This document shows positions 34,679 to 43,147 of a stretch of DNA of 64,000 nt, piece by piece (the stretch's first letter is position 1; each line of letters begins with the position of its first letter). The position numbers and the translations under genes were made by a program. The notes under the pieces are model-generated. The model was given only the letters and a program-made list of their open reading frames with translations, did not search any database and was not told where the DNA came from. The stretch comes from an uncultured Collinsella sp. (GTDB lineage Bacteria > Actinomycetota > Coriobacteriia > Coriobacteriales > Coriobacteriaceae), in NCBI GenBank assembly GCA_900550195.1, contig URRB01000001.1, positions 1 to 64,000 on the forward strand. Reading direction: 5' to 3'.

Positions 34679-35728
34679 TTAACGGACAACGTGGACGGCA
34701 GGACCGCCTGGCACCGGCTCGCACACGCGACCGACGACGGCGGCGATACGTCCCTCGGCATGCAGACGGCGCGCAAGCTCATCCACATCGGCAGCAGGTG
34801 CCGCGATGAGCAAACCACCCGAGGTCTGCGGATCGTACAGCGCATCGAGCATGCCCGGCTCCAGGTCATCGTCGGCCGTCACGCGCGGGCCAAAGAAGTC
34901 CTGGTTGCGGTAGGCGCCGGCAGGGATAATGCCCAGACGCGCCATGTCGAGAACTTGATCAAAGAGCGGCACCGCCCCCGACGCAAGCTCAATCTGCACG
35001 CCCGAGCCCTCGGCCATCTCACACGCATGCCCGATCAGGCCAAAGCCCGTGACGTCGGTGCAACCGTGAAGCTTGAGTCCCTCGGCCAAGCGAATCGGGG
35101 CCTCGTTAAGGGTGCGCATCGAGTCAAACATGGCTGCGGCCTCGTCCTGCTCGACAAGCTCGCCCTTAATGGCCGTGGTGATGATGCCCGAGCCAACCGC
35201 CTTGGTCAGCAGCAGGACATCGCCCACGCGCGCGCCGCTGTTGGCGAGCATGCGGTCGAGCGCGACAAAGCCGCTCACGGACAGGCCGTACTTGGGCTCG
35301 TCGTCGTTGATGGTGTGGCCGCCCGCGATGGAGCAACCCGCCTCGACGCACTTGTCGGCGCCGCCCGCCAGAATCTGACCTGCGACCTCGATGCCCAGGC
35401 AACTGGGAATGCACAGCAGGTTCATGGCATGGCTCGGCCGCCCGCCCATGGCGTAGATGTCCGACAGCGAGTTGGTCGCGGCGATCTGGCCAAACAGAAA
35501 CGGGTCGTCGACCATCGGCGGGAAGAAGTCGATGGACTGCACGAGGCCCAGGTTCTCCCCTACGCGGAAGACGCTCGCATCGTCGGAGGTATCGAACCCC
35601 ACGAGCAAGTTGTCGTTATGCACATTGGGTAAATCGCCCAGGACCTGGGCGAGGGCTCCGGGAGCCAACTTAGCGGCTCAACCGCTCGCGGCAGTCATAG
35701 ACGTGAGCTTAATCTGATCGTCAGCCAT
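34679..35728 (-). CDS. selD: Selenide, water dikinase SelD, itself a selenoprotein
   Basis: A 349-residue enzyme that makes selenophosphate from selenide and ATP. Codon 17 is an in-frame UGA (35680-35678): MTAASG-U-AAKLAPG. E. coli SelD has its catalytic cysteine at 17, so this is a Sec-containing SelD. The start is the ATG at 35728 after AGGAGG. Translation starting after the UGA would lose the active site. Downstream motifs are DNLLVGFDTSDD, SDIYAMGGRPSHAMN and GGHTINDDEPKYGLSVSG. A hairpin at 35634-35652 could act as SECIS. It heads the selD-yedF-DUF3343-csd run and supplies Se for both Sec synthesis and, probably, the molybdenum hydroxylase. Confidence 0.95.
35634..35652 (-). promoter_or_regulatory. 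Candidate SECIS of selD
   Basis: On the minus strand TCGCCC and GGGCGA pair around the loop AGGTCCT, starting 25 bases after the UGA. The loop carries GG near its top, and the distance to it falls in the range usual for bacterial SECIS. A shorter competing hairpin, GCTCC/GGAGC, lies between them. Confidence 0.55.
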
Positions 35729-35798
35729 CGATACCTCCTCTCATCGGTCAATCATTTTCTCCCAGTATACGCATGAATGCGAGCCTGCGGCGGATGCA

Positions 35799-36563
35799 TT
35801 AATTGAGCGCCTGTGCGCGAATCGCCGCGCCGATGGCACCGGCGAAGCGGGCCTGGGGCGAGGTGGTGACCGGCGACCCCAGCAGCGCCGCCAGCCGCTC
35901 CACAACGTAAGCGTTCTCGCACAAGCCTCCCGTCAGGTAGTACGGAGCGCCCGCCGCCTGCCCGGCCATGGTCGCCACGCGCGAGACCACGCTTTCGATC
36001 ACGCCGCGCGCAATGTTCTCGCGCGGCTCACCGCGACCGATCAAGCTGATGACCTCGCTTTCGGCAAACACCGTGCACATGCTGGAAATCTTGGTAGGCT
36101 CGCCGGTGCGGGCGAGGTCTGCCATCTGCTGCTGGGAAATGCCTAGGCGGTCGGCCATGATCTCCAAAAAGCGCCCCGTGCCAGCAGCGCACTTGTCGTT
36201 CATGGCGAACTTGGCCACGCGACCGCCTTTAAGCTGGATAACCTTGGTGTCCTGACCGCCCACGTCGATCACCGTGCCGTGATCGCCAAACAGGCGCACG
36301 GCACCGGTGCCGTGGCAGGTAATCTCGGTCACGACCTTGTGCGCATAGGGCACGGCGACGCGGCCGTAGCCAGTCGCGACCACGCGAACATCGTCGCCCG
36401 TCACGTCATAGCCGGCCGCTGCCAATGCCTCGCGCAGCCGCTCGGCCGCATCGACCGAGGAGAACCCGGTTGGCTGCACGCACGTCCACGCCACCGAACC
36501 CTCCCCGTCGACCACAGCAGCCTTAGCCGCCGTAGACCCGATATCGATCCCGATCCCTATCAT
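35799..36563 (-). CDS. 2-Hydroxyacyl-CoA dehydratase activase (BadF/HgdC ATPase)
   Basis: A 254-residue ASKHA-fold ATPase. GIDIGSTAAKAAVVDG (5-20), VIDVGGQDTKVI and CAAGTGRFLEIMADRLG are the nucleotide-binding motifs. Cysteines in NDKCAAGTG and SSMCTVFAESEV provide the [4Fe-4S] cluster that bridges the dimer in HgdC-like activators. It should deliver an ATP-driven low-potential electron to the dehydratase-like proteins encoded next to it. The start is the ATG at 36563 after GGGAGAG. It lies downstream of both dehydratase genes and upstream of selD on the same strand. Confidence 0.9.
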   Translation of the reverse strand: MIGIGIDIGSTAAKAAVVDGEGSVAWTCVQPTGFSSVDAAERLREALAAAGYDVTGDDVRVVATGYGRVAVPYAHKVVTEITCHGTGAVRLFGDHGTVIDVGGQDTKVIQLKGGRVAKFAMNDKCAAGTGRFLEIMADRLGISQQQMADLARTGEPTKISSMCTVFAESEVISLIGRGEPRENIARGVIESVVSRVATMAGQAAGAPYYLTGGLCENAYVVERLAALLGSPVTTSPQARFAGAIGAAIRAQALN

Positions 36564-36623
36564 GGCTCTCTCCCAATCTAAACATCAAAGACAGCGGCGC
36601 GTTCAGGCGCCTTAGCTCTAGGT

Positions 36624-36640
36624 TTCTCAGGTGCCTGAGG
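36624..36640. repeat. Hairpin after dehydratase gene 1
   Basis: TTCTCAGGTGCCTGAGG forms a CTCAG/CTGAG hairpin, and its flanks CTAG/CTAG extend it with mismatches. A very similar segment, TTCCCAGGTGCCCGAGG, occurs at 37850-37866 after dehydratase gene 2. The pair suggests that gene and trailing sequence were duplicated together. Confidence 0.5.
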
Positions 36641-36643
36641 AAG

Positions 36644-37807
36644 CTAGAGGGTTTCGATGAAGGCGGCGATGCGGGTCTCGATCTGTCCCATGTCGCCGTT
36701 GCTGTAGTCGGTCTCGATCTTCATGTACGGAATGCCCGCACCCTCGACAGTCTCCTGCATGCGCGCACTCTCCACGTTAAAGGTGTGGCACGCCTGGAGC
36801 ACGCTCTCCACTACGCCATCGACGTGATACTTCTCGCACATGGCCAGCGTGTTTTCCATACGACCGTCGTTGGGCGTCATGACCGAGCAGTTAATGTCCA
36901 GGTAGCGGTCGGCGATGGCGCGCAAGATGTCGGGAGCCTCCGGGTCGATCATCATGGCCGCCGTGCGCTCGCCCGAGCAGTCGTCCATGCACACGACCAC
37001 ACCACCGTTGGACTCGATGGTGCGACCGATCTTGTTGATCACGCCGCCCACCGGGCAGCCGGTGATCAGAATGCGCTTGGCATCCGCCGCAACCGGGCGC
37101 TCGCTCGCGTCGTAGGCCTCGCGCAGCTTGACAACCTTTTGCTCCAGCTGCTACGTATAGGCCTCGATATCAAAGCTAAACGTACCGGCAAACATGGTGC
37201 TCATCAGGTCGACGCCGCTCATGGCCGCCGGCTGGTTGGCCTGCAGCGCAAACATCTCGAGCTGGGCCGCACGCAAGCGGTTGCGACGACGGACGGCAGC
37301 GCGCAGATCATCGTCGGTAATCGTGATGCCGTAGAAGTTCTCGAGCTCCTCCTTGAGCAGACGGCACTCCTCGTACCAGCCCTCGCGCTCGTAGGCTCGA
37401 TCGCGGCCCTGCGGAAGATGCAGAATGTGCGTGCGCTTGAGCTCGTTGAGCAGCTCGTACATCTTCTTCTTGCCGTCGCAGGTGGTCTCACCGATGATCA
37501 TGTCGCTAAAGTACGTAAACGGGCACTTTTGCGAATAGGCAAAACCATACGTAGACTTGATGAGCGGGCACAGGTTTGCCGGCAGCACCTTCTCGGCCTC
37601 GGGAATCACCTCGTCGGACGTGCCGCACAGCGCCACGCTCGCAGCCCCCGCGGCATCGATAATCTCGAGCGGCGTGTAGCTGCACAGAAAACCGACCAGG
37701 CGATTACCCGCCTGCCTATAATCCTTGACGCGAATAAACGCCGCCTTGCGTTGCTCGTTGAACTCCTCAAACGTGGACGGCAACGGCTGCTCAATATTTT
37801 CCGACAT
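36644..37807 (-). pseudogene. 2-Hydroxyacyl-CoA dehydratase-like protein, interrupted by TAG
   Basis: One continuous frame of 387 codons from the ATG at 37807 (MSENIEQPLP, after AAGGAG) to 36644, broken only by TAG at 37153-37151. The N-terminal 218 residues hold the cluster cysteines in VALCGTSDE, ANLCPLIKS, SQKCPFTYF and GETTCDGKKK. After the amber codon the frame continues [14 protein letters not shown], then [18 protein letters not shown] and the C-terminal domain to AAFIETL. A single C-to-T change from CAG would explain it. It aligns over its length with the intact paralogue at 37962. Products could be a truncated protein, two halves (a start at 37051 is available), or full length by suppression. 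HgdB/YjiM-like and double-cubane cluster proteins are the nearest families. Confidence 0.7.
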
Positions 37808-37849
37808 ATAACTCCTTAACAAACCTTTTAACCAACCAAGGAAACGGCT

Positions 37850-37866
37850 TTCCCAGGTGCCCGAGG
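37850..37866. repeat. Hairpin after dehydratase gene 2
   Basis: TTCCCAGGTGCCCGAGG forms a short imperfect hairpin and matches the segment at 36624-36640 in 15 of 17 bases. It lies in the 154-base gap between the two dehydratase-like genes; the rest of that gap shows only the ribosome-binding site of gene 1. Confidence 0.45.
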
Positions 37867-37961
37867 TTGCCGTGAAAGAGGAGCGCCGCGTACTTTGGTA
37901 TGCAAGCGATGGTTTGAACGGCAAGATCGGGTGCTTGGGGAAGCCGCTGGACCGGATAGCC

Positions 37962-39245
37962 CTAAATGGTTTCCAAGAAAGCCTCAATCCTGGTTTGCAG
38001 TTGGCCTGCATCCTCGCCGGCGTAGTCGGTCGTGATGTGCATAAACGGGATGCCGGCCTCTTCGGCGGCCTTCTCCACGGCAAACGACTCCATCTCGTAG
38101 AGCGTGCAGAACTGCAAGGCCACGTCGACGATGCCGTCGGCATGCAGGTCCTTGGCCATCTGGACAATGTCCTTCATACGCTGGTCGTTGGGCGTAAAGA
38201 CGGCGCAGTTGATCTTAAAGTAGCGCTCGGCGATGGCGTCGAGCATCTCGTCAACCGTCTCACCGGACTCGTCGACCAGGTCCTTGTAGTAGCGCGAGCC
38301 CGTGCAGGACTCCTCGCCCACCACGACGCCGCCGGCCTTCTCGATGAGGTTGAACAGCTTCCAGTTGGGCACGGCCATGGGCGTACCGGTGTACAGGATG
38401 CGCTTGGTGCCCTTGGGCGCCACACCCTCGCCGGCCTCAACGCGCTGCTCGCACTCAGCCGCCATTTCGTTGATGGCGCCGGTCAGACGCGGCGTGTCAT
38501 CCATAAAGGCGGCCTGAACGGTCAGCAGGCTGTCGAGACCGCTGATGGGCGCCGGATCGGCAGCGCGGGTCGCAGCCAGACGCTGCAGGGCGCGACGCTT
38601 CTCGTTGACGGCGTGGATGGCAGCCTTCAGGCGCTCAGGCGTAATCGTGACGCCGCACTCTTCCTCGATCTTGGCGGCAAGCTTTTTAACCTCGGCCTTC
38701 CAGGTCACGAGCGTCGACTCGTCGTGCACGTTGGGAATATCCATGACGTACATGTTCTTTTGCGTGGCAAAGAACTCGTAGGCCTTCTTCTTGCCATCGC
38801 AGGTGTTCTCGCCTACCACCAAGTCACTCGACTCAATGTAGGGGCAGACCTCGCCCAGCTTAAAGCCGGCAAAGCTCTTGATGAGCGGGCAGGTGTTGCG
38901 CGGCAGATGCTCCTCGACCTTGTCGGTCGCCCAGTCGGCACCCGAGCACAGACCAACGGGAATGCCGTCACAGGCAAGTACGATCTCCTCGGGCACGTAC
39001 ACACAGAACGAACCGACGATCTTGGTGGCCTCGCCGGCCTCCTTCTTGTCGAGCATCTCCTTAATACGGCCGCTGTGGATGTTGGTGGCGACAAAATCCA
39101 GGTAGGACGTGGACTTGGGGCGATTGTTCTGCGTCAGGAACATGTCGCCGTACATCTGGCCCACAGCGCCCAGCAGCATGTCGTGGTCGGCAAGATTCAT
39201 GCCGAGGCTCTCCCACATCGGATGGAAATCAAATTCTTCAGCCAT
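37962..39245 (-). CDS. 2-Hydroxyacyl-CoA dehydratase/double-cubane protein family
   Basis: A 427-residue protein of the HgdB/FldB/YjiM superfamily. The N-terminal domain has likely cluster ligands in VGLCSGADW, NTCPLIKSFAGF, GEVCPYIESSD and GENTCDGKKKAYEF. The C-terminal domain has ILYTGTPMAVPN, GEESCTGSRYY and HITTDYAGEDAGQLQTRIEAF. It is intact, unlike its paralogue at 36644. With the activase at 35799 it should perform an ATP-driven reduction at a [4Fe-4S] or double-cubane cluster. True hydroxyacyl-CoA dehydratases need two different subunits; these two similar proteins could serve so, or could each be a homodimer like double-cubane proteins. The substrate is unknown. Confidence 0.82.
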   Translation of the reverse strand: MAEEFDFHPMWESLGMNLADHDMLLGAVGQMYGDMFLTQNNRPKSTSYLDFVATNIHSGRIKEMLDKKEAGEATKIVGSFCVYVPEEIVLACDGIPVGLCSGADWATDKVEEHLPRNTCPLIKSFAGFKLGEVCPYIESSDLVVGENTCDGKKKAYEFFATQKNMYVMDIPNVHDESTLVTWKAEVKKLAAKIEEECGVTITPERLKAAIHAVNEKRRALQRLAATRAADPAPISGLDSLLTVQAAFMDDTPRLTGAINEMAAECEQRVEAGEGVAPKGTKRILYTGTPMAVPNWKLFNLIEKAGGVVVGEESCTGSRYYKDLVDESGETVDEMLDAIAERYFKINCAVFTPNDQRMKDIVQMAKDLHADGIVDVALQFCTLYEMESFAVEKAAEEAGIPFMHITTDYAGEDAGQLQTRIEAFLETI

Positions 39246-39689
39246 GACGGTTCCCCTCTCGAACCAAAAATGAATAGCTACGGTATTTCTGCACGGTGGG
39301 TGGCGAAAACCCAGCCGTGCTCAAACCCGGAATTTTGGGGAACCCGCTTTGCGGTCGATTATTTAGTTGTGCGTCGTCTCTCCCGGAGCCGTGAACATAC
39401 CTGCTCATATGCGGCTCCGAGCCATATACAGGGCGCGCGCGGCAACGCGACGCGAATATGTCTTCTGCAGCATCGGCGCGCCCTCCTTTTCTCGTCGAAG
39501 GTAACTATATCAACGGTTGTCGTCAAGACGAACACCGTCGACACGCGTACGACAACGTTGGGATGTGAGCATCTCGCTGTCTGATAATTAATTATCAGAC
39601 TGATAAGGTTTAGTCATGTAGAAATCGGCGAACGGCGAAGTGAAAACAAAGCGGTCGAGGACTACCTCCTCGACCGCATCGCACCCGCA
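39246..39689. other. Intergenic region between modC and dehydratase genes
   Basis: This 444-base stretch holds the probable promoter of the dehydratase unit. It contains a long imperfect hairpin (39511-39523 with 39549-39560) and the alternating CTGATAA half-sites at 39581-39606. No gene with a credible start was found in it. Confidence 0.6.
39579..39606. promoter_or_regulatory. Overlapping palindromes with three CTGATAA half-sites
   Basis: A perfect 22-base palindrome spans 39579-39600. Half-sites are CTGATAA (39581-39587), TTATCAG (39592-39598) and CTGATAA (39600-39606). The last two form a second 15-base palindrome with a one-base spacer. This is typical of a repressor operator, about 335 bases upstream of the dehydratase ATG and 84 bases past the modC stop. 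Confidence 0.55.
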
Positions 39690-40760
39690 TTATCGGCAAA
39701 CGAGATGAATCCTGCTTGCATCAAAATGCATGCGCAGAGTCTCACCCGCCTGCGGCAGCTCTTCCACGGGTACACTCACCTTATTCACCTTCCACTGCAG
39801 ACGCGTGGGCGCATCAGCACGCGGCACGTCCAGCAGCACCAGCCGCTCAAAGCGCGAATCGCTCACACGGGCCACGTGCAAATCGTAGCTGTTGCGACCG
39901 CGCTCCGCGCGATTGTCAACATGGAAGTAGCTCGCACGAATACCGAGGTACGTCACGTTATCGGGAACCTCATGGCCCACGTTAAAGGTCATGCCCCAGT
40001 CCAGGGCTTCAACTTCCTGAGACCCGATCTTGCGCGCCCGGCTTGTGTTCTTGCAGCCCGTCAGGCGCAGCGCCGCCAGCGTCTGCGGACGGCGGACCAC
40101 GTCCTCGACGGAGCCGATCTCCTCAACATGCCCGTCGTGCATCACGCAGATGCGCTGGCACAGGCGGCACGCTTCGTCGATGTCGTGGCTCACGTAGAGC
40201 ACGGTGCGGTTGCATACATCGAACAGGTCGAGCATGTTTTGCTCAAGCGCGCTCTTGAGATACGCATCGAGCGCGCTCATGGGCTCGTCGAACATAAAAA
40301 TGCCCGGATGCGCCGCCACCATACGGGCAAGCGCCACGCGTTGCTGCTGCCCGCCCGAGAGTCGCGCGGGGTAGCGATCGACAAAATCGGCCAGACCGAA
40401 AATGCCCAAATAGCGCTCGGCGAGCTTTTTGCGCGCGGCGGCGTCGCCAGCATCCTTTACACCGGCGCATACGTTATCGGCCACCGTCATGTTGGGAAAC
40501 AGCTGATAGTTTTGAAACAACAGGGCGCATTTTCGCTCCTGGGGTGACAGGTTGATGCCAGCCGCCGAGTCAAAAAAGGTCACGCCGTTGACGACGATCT
40601 TGCCCTCGTCGGGCGTCTCCACGCCGGCAATGCAGCGCAGCGTGCAGCTCTTGCCGCAGCCCGAGGCACCAAGCAGCGCCACACGCTCCTCGCCGGCCTC
40701 AAGCTGCATATCGAGCATAAACCCCGGATAGCGCTTTTTTATGTCCAGAACGAGTGACAT
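39690..40760 (-). CDS. modC: Molybdate ABC transporter ATPase ModC
   Basis: A 356-residue ABC ATPase. Walker A is GASGCGKS (31-38), the signature is LSGGQQQRVALAR and Walker B is FMFDEP, followed by the H-loop YVSHD. The C-terminal 120 residues form a TOBE-like regulatory domain that may sense molybdate. The start is the ATG at 40760, four bases past the modB stop. It energises uptake through ModB of molybdate captured by ModA. Tungstate or sulfate specificity cannot be ruled out, but the moco genes upstream favour molybdate. Confidence 0.9.
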   Translation of the reverse strand: MSLVLDIKKRYPGFMLDMQLEAGEERVALLGASGCGKSCTLRCIAGVETPDEGKIVVNGVTFFDSAAGINLSPQERKCALLFQNYQLFPNMTVADNVCAGVKDAGDAAARKKLAERYLGIFGLADFVDRYPARLSGGQQQRVALARMVAAHPGIFMFDEPMSALDAYLKSALEQNMLDLFDVCNRTVLYVSHDIDEACRLCQRICVMHDGHVEEIGSVEDVVRRPQTLAALRLTGCKNTSRARKIGSQEVEALDWGMTFNVGHEVPDNVTYLGIRASYFHVDNRAERGRNSYDLHVARVSDSRFERLVLLDVPRADAPTRLQWKVNKVSVPVEELPQAGETLRMHFDASRIHLVCR

Positions 40761-40763
40761 GGC

Positions 40764-42206
40764 CTATCGACCTCCCTGCATAGCGGGCTCATCGCGCATG
40801 AGCTCGGCCAGTGCCTCGCGATCGATACGCAAGGCATCACCGCCCGCCGGGTCGAGTGAATCGCCCTGTCCGGCGAGATCTTTGGCCTGCTTACGTTCCG
40901 CACGGGAAAGGCCACGCTCGCGGTATTTTTGCGAATGCGCCGTGTACATGTTGATGAACAGGATGACTAGGAAGCTGAACGCTATTACGACCACGACCCA
41001 AAAGAGGGCCACCGACGTATTGCCGCCCATCCATTCAAAGTAAATCGCAATGGGAATGGTCTGCGTAATACCGGCATAGTTGCCCGCAAAGAACAGGGTG
41101 CAGCCAAACTCGCCCATGGCGCGGGCAAAGGCGAGCACCGTGCCGGCGGCAATCGAGGGCCAGCCGAGCGGCATCATGAGTTTGGTGAAGATGCGTCGCT
41201 CGGACCAGCCCAGCGTGCGCGCCGCATCGAGCATTTGCGTGTCGAGGCTCTCAAAGGCGCCGAGCGCCGTACGGTAGACCAGGGGAAACGATACCACCAC
41301 GGCAGAGATCACCGCCGCCGGCCACGTAAAGACAATCGAGACGCCGTGCGCGATAAGCCACTGGCCCACCCCGGTCGAGCGGCCAAACAGCATAAGGAGC
41401 AGAAAGCCGCAGACCGTGGGCGGCAACACCATGGGGATGGTAAAGACCGAGTCGAGCAGGCCCTTGATGCGACTCGAGGTGCCCATGGTCTTCCACGCGG
41501 CAAACAGGCCCAGCGCAAAGGAGATCAGCAGGGCAAGGCCGCTCGTTTTAATGGACACCCAAAACGGTCGGTAGTCGATGCCGCCCAATAAGGAGGCCAG
41601 AGAGGTCAAGGGCCCCTGCTCATCCCGCAACACGACAGACGATGCTTCTACCATTTGAGCGCTATCAAGCCAACGCGCGCCGCCTTTGGCATCACCCGAG
41701 GCTGATGCAATCACCACATAGCGGCCCCCATCCGCACCGCGCTCGTCAAAGCCATAGGTATACCCGCCGGCATCAAACGTTGTTTCCGCCGTGACATACC
41801 AAGGAAGATCCACGTCCCCTAGCTGCGCACCTCCCATACAGTTTGCGCTGTCGAGCTCACAGACGAGGGCCTTGAGACCCGATACGCACTCGTTGTTCTG
41901 CGGATCCAATCCATACCTCTCGATCGCCTTGGGCGATATCCACACCACAACGCGATCGGCAGCAGGCGCCACTACAAGGTCCACGTCCTCGTCAACGGGA
42001 AACCGGTAGCCCTCAGGCTGGCCCTCCATGGCACGAGCGGTCCCCTTGGCCAACCGCTCAAAACCCTCGATCCCATAGGAAAGCCCATGAGCAGTCGCAG
42101 CAACCTGGGCCCCGTCCTCAGCGTCCCCAGCAAACGCAAATCCCGGCACCCAGCAAAGCGCGAAGGTCAAAGCACAGGCGACAAGGATGCGGAATCTATT
42201 AAGCAC
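40764..42206 (-). CDS. modB: Molybdate permease ModB with extra N-terminal domain
   Basis: The C-terminal 260 residues are a standard ModB permease: six spans, with TIPMVLPPTVCGFLLL and the EAA loop segment RTLGWSERRIFTKLMMPLGW. Before them lies about 190 residues not usual in ModB (about 225 residues in E. coli). I start at the GTG at 42206, which follows GGAG and gives a signal peptide (LNRFRILVACALTFAL, cleavage near AFA-GD). The extra region would then be outside the membrane, with two Cys (VCELDSANCMGG) able to form a disulfide. An upstream GTG at 42275 is also in frame. The tail after the last span is charged. The extra domain has no motif I recognise; a molybdate-binding or sensing role is only a guess. 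Confidence 0.85.
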   Translation of the reverse strand: MLNRFRILVACALTFALCWVPGFAFAGDAEDGAQVAATAHGLSYGIEGFERLAKGTARAMEGQPEGYRFPVDEDVDLVVAPAADRVVVWISPKAIERYGLDPQNNECVSGLKALVCELDSANCMGGAQLGDVDLPWYVTAETTFDAGGYTYGFDERGADGGRYVVIASASGDAKGGARWLDSAQMVEASSVVLRDEQGPLTSLASLLGGIDYRPFWVSIKTSGLALLISFALGLFAAWKTMGTSSRIKGLLDSVFTIPMVLPPTVCGFLLLMLFGRSTGVGQWLIAHGVSIVFTWPAAVISAVVVSFPLVYRTALGAFESLDTQMLDAARTLGWSERRIFTKLMMPLGWPSIAAGTVLAFARAMGEFGCTLFFAGNYAGITQTIPIAIYFEWMGGNTSVALFWVVVVIAFSFLVILFINMYTAHSQKYRERGLSRAERKQAKDLAGQGDSLDPAGGDALRIDREALAELMRDEPAMQGGR

Positions 42207-42274
42207 GAAAAGCTCCAAGCGAATATAAGGACGGAGTGAGACACAAAACGATGGAATTATCGCGCCAAGCCGCA

Positions 42275-43147
42275 CTACGCGGAAAGCTCAAAGCCGTACT
42301 TAGCCCAAATCTTCTGAGCCTTCTTGTTGGTCAGACAGAAGTCGATGAACGCCTTGGCTTCGTCGGCATGCTCGGAGCTCTCGGCGACAGCGCCCGGATA
42401 CACGATGGGCTTGTGCGAGTCCTCGGGACACACGAAGGCCTCCTCGATGCCGTCGTAGCGGAAGATATCGGAGCTGTAGACAAATCCAGCCACGCAGTCG
42501 CCTGTGGACACATAGGCGGCGGCGGTACCAACTTTATCGGCCAGTGCGACCTTGTCGGCAATCTCGGGAGCATACTCACCGTCGTCGCCCTCGGTGCCGG
42601 TGTAGAGGCCCACGGAGGCCAGAGCCTGGTTGGCGTACTTTCCGGCGGGAACGGTCTTGGCGTCGCCGATGGCGATCTTGCCGTCCAGATTCGCGACGCC
42701 GGCGATGGCCTCGACCTTGGTATCGGAGCCCTCGGCGCGAATGATCACAAGGTCGTTGACGAACATGTCCTCACGCGTGTCGGCGTCGACGAGCTCGGCG
42801 GCCTCGGCGTCGTCCATGGTGCCCTTGGAAGCCGTGATGAGCACGTCGACGGCGGCACCGGCGCGCATCTGCTCGACAAGGTCGCCAGACGCCTTAAACT
42901 GCGTGTCGGCAAAGGTGGTGCCGGTCTGCTCGGTGTAGAGCTCCTGAACCTCGGGCAGGGCCTTCTCGAGCGAGTTGGCGGCAAAGACCTGCAGCTCGAC
43001 AGCTTTCTTGGAAGATGCCTTAGCAGAACCGGCATCGGATCCGGCCGGCTCGGACGTCTTGCTGCCCGAACAGCCGGCAAGACCAAGGCCGGCAGCGGCG
43101 ACAGCAGAAAGCGAAACGAATCCGCGGCGAGAAACCATATCGAACAT
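42275..43147 (-). CDS. modA: Molybdate-binding lipoprotein ModA
   Basis: A 290-residue substrate-binding protein. The N-terminus has twin arginines (SRRGFVSL) and a lipobox GLAGC with C26 as the lipidated residue. The mature part begins with a Ser/Ala linker. AANSLEKALPEVQ, FKASGDLVEQMRAGA and ASKGTMDDAE are the ModA lobes, and GDCVAGFVYSSD lies near the binding site. The start is the ATG at 43147, preceded by AAAGGG; a TTG two codons upstream is less likely. First gene of modABC. Confidence 0.92.
   Translation of the reverse strand: MFDMVSRRGFVSLSAVAAAGLGLAGCSGSKTSEPAGSDAGSAKASSKKAVELQVFAANSLEKALPEVQELYTEQTGTTFADTQFKASGDLVEQMRAGAAVDVLITASKGTMDDAEAAELVDADTREDMFVNDLVIIRAEGSDTKVEAIAGVANLDGKIAIGDAKTVPAGKYANQALASVGLYTGTEGDDGEYAPEIADKVALADKVGTAAAYVSTGDCVAGFVYSSDIFRYDGIEEAFVCPEDSHKPIVYPGAVAESSEHADEAKAFIDFCLTNKKAQKIWAKYGFELSA

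Noticed and set aside
37151..37153. Pyrrolysine at the TAG of the dehydratase-like gene
   Set aside because: No pyrrolysine genes or tRNA are in the window, the family has no known pyrrolysine site, and a CAG-to-TAG change explains it.
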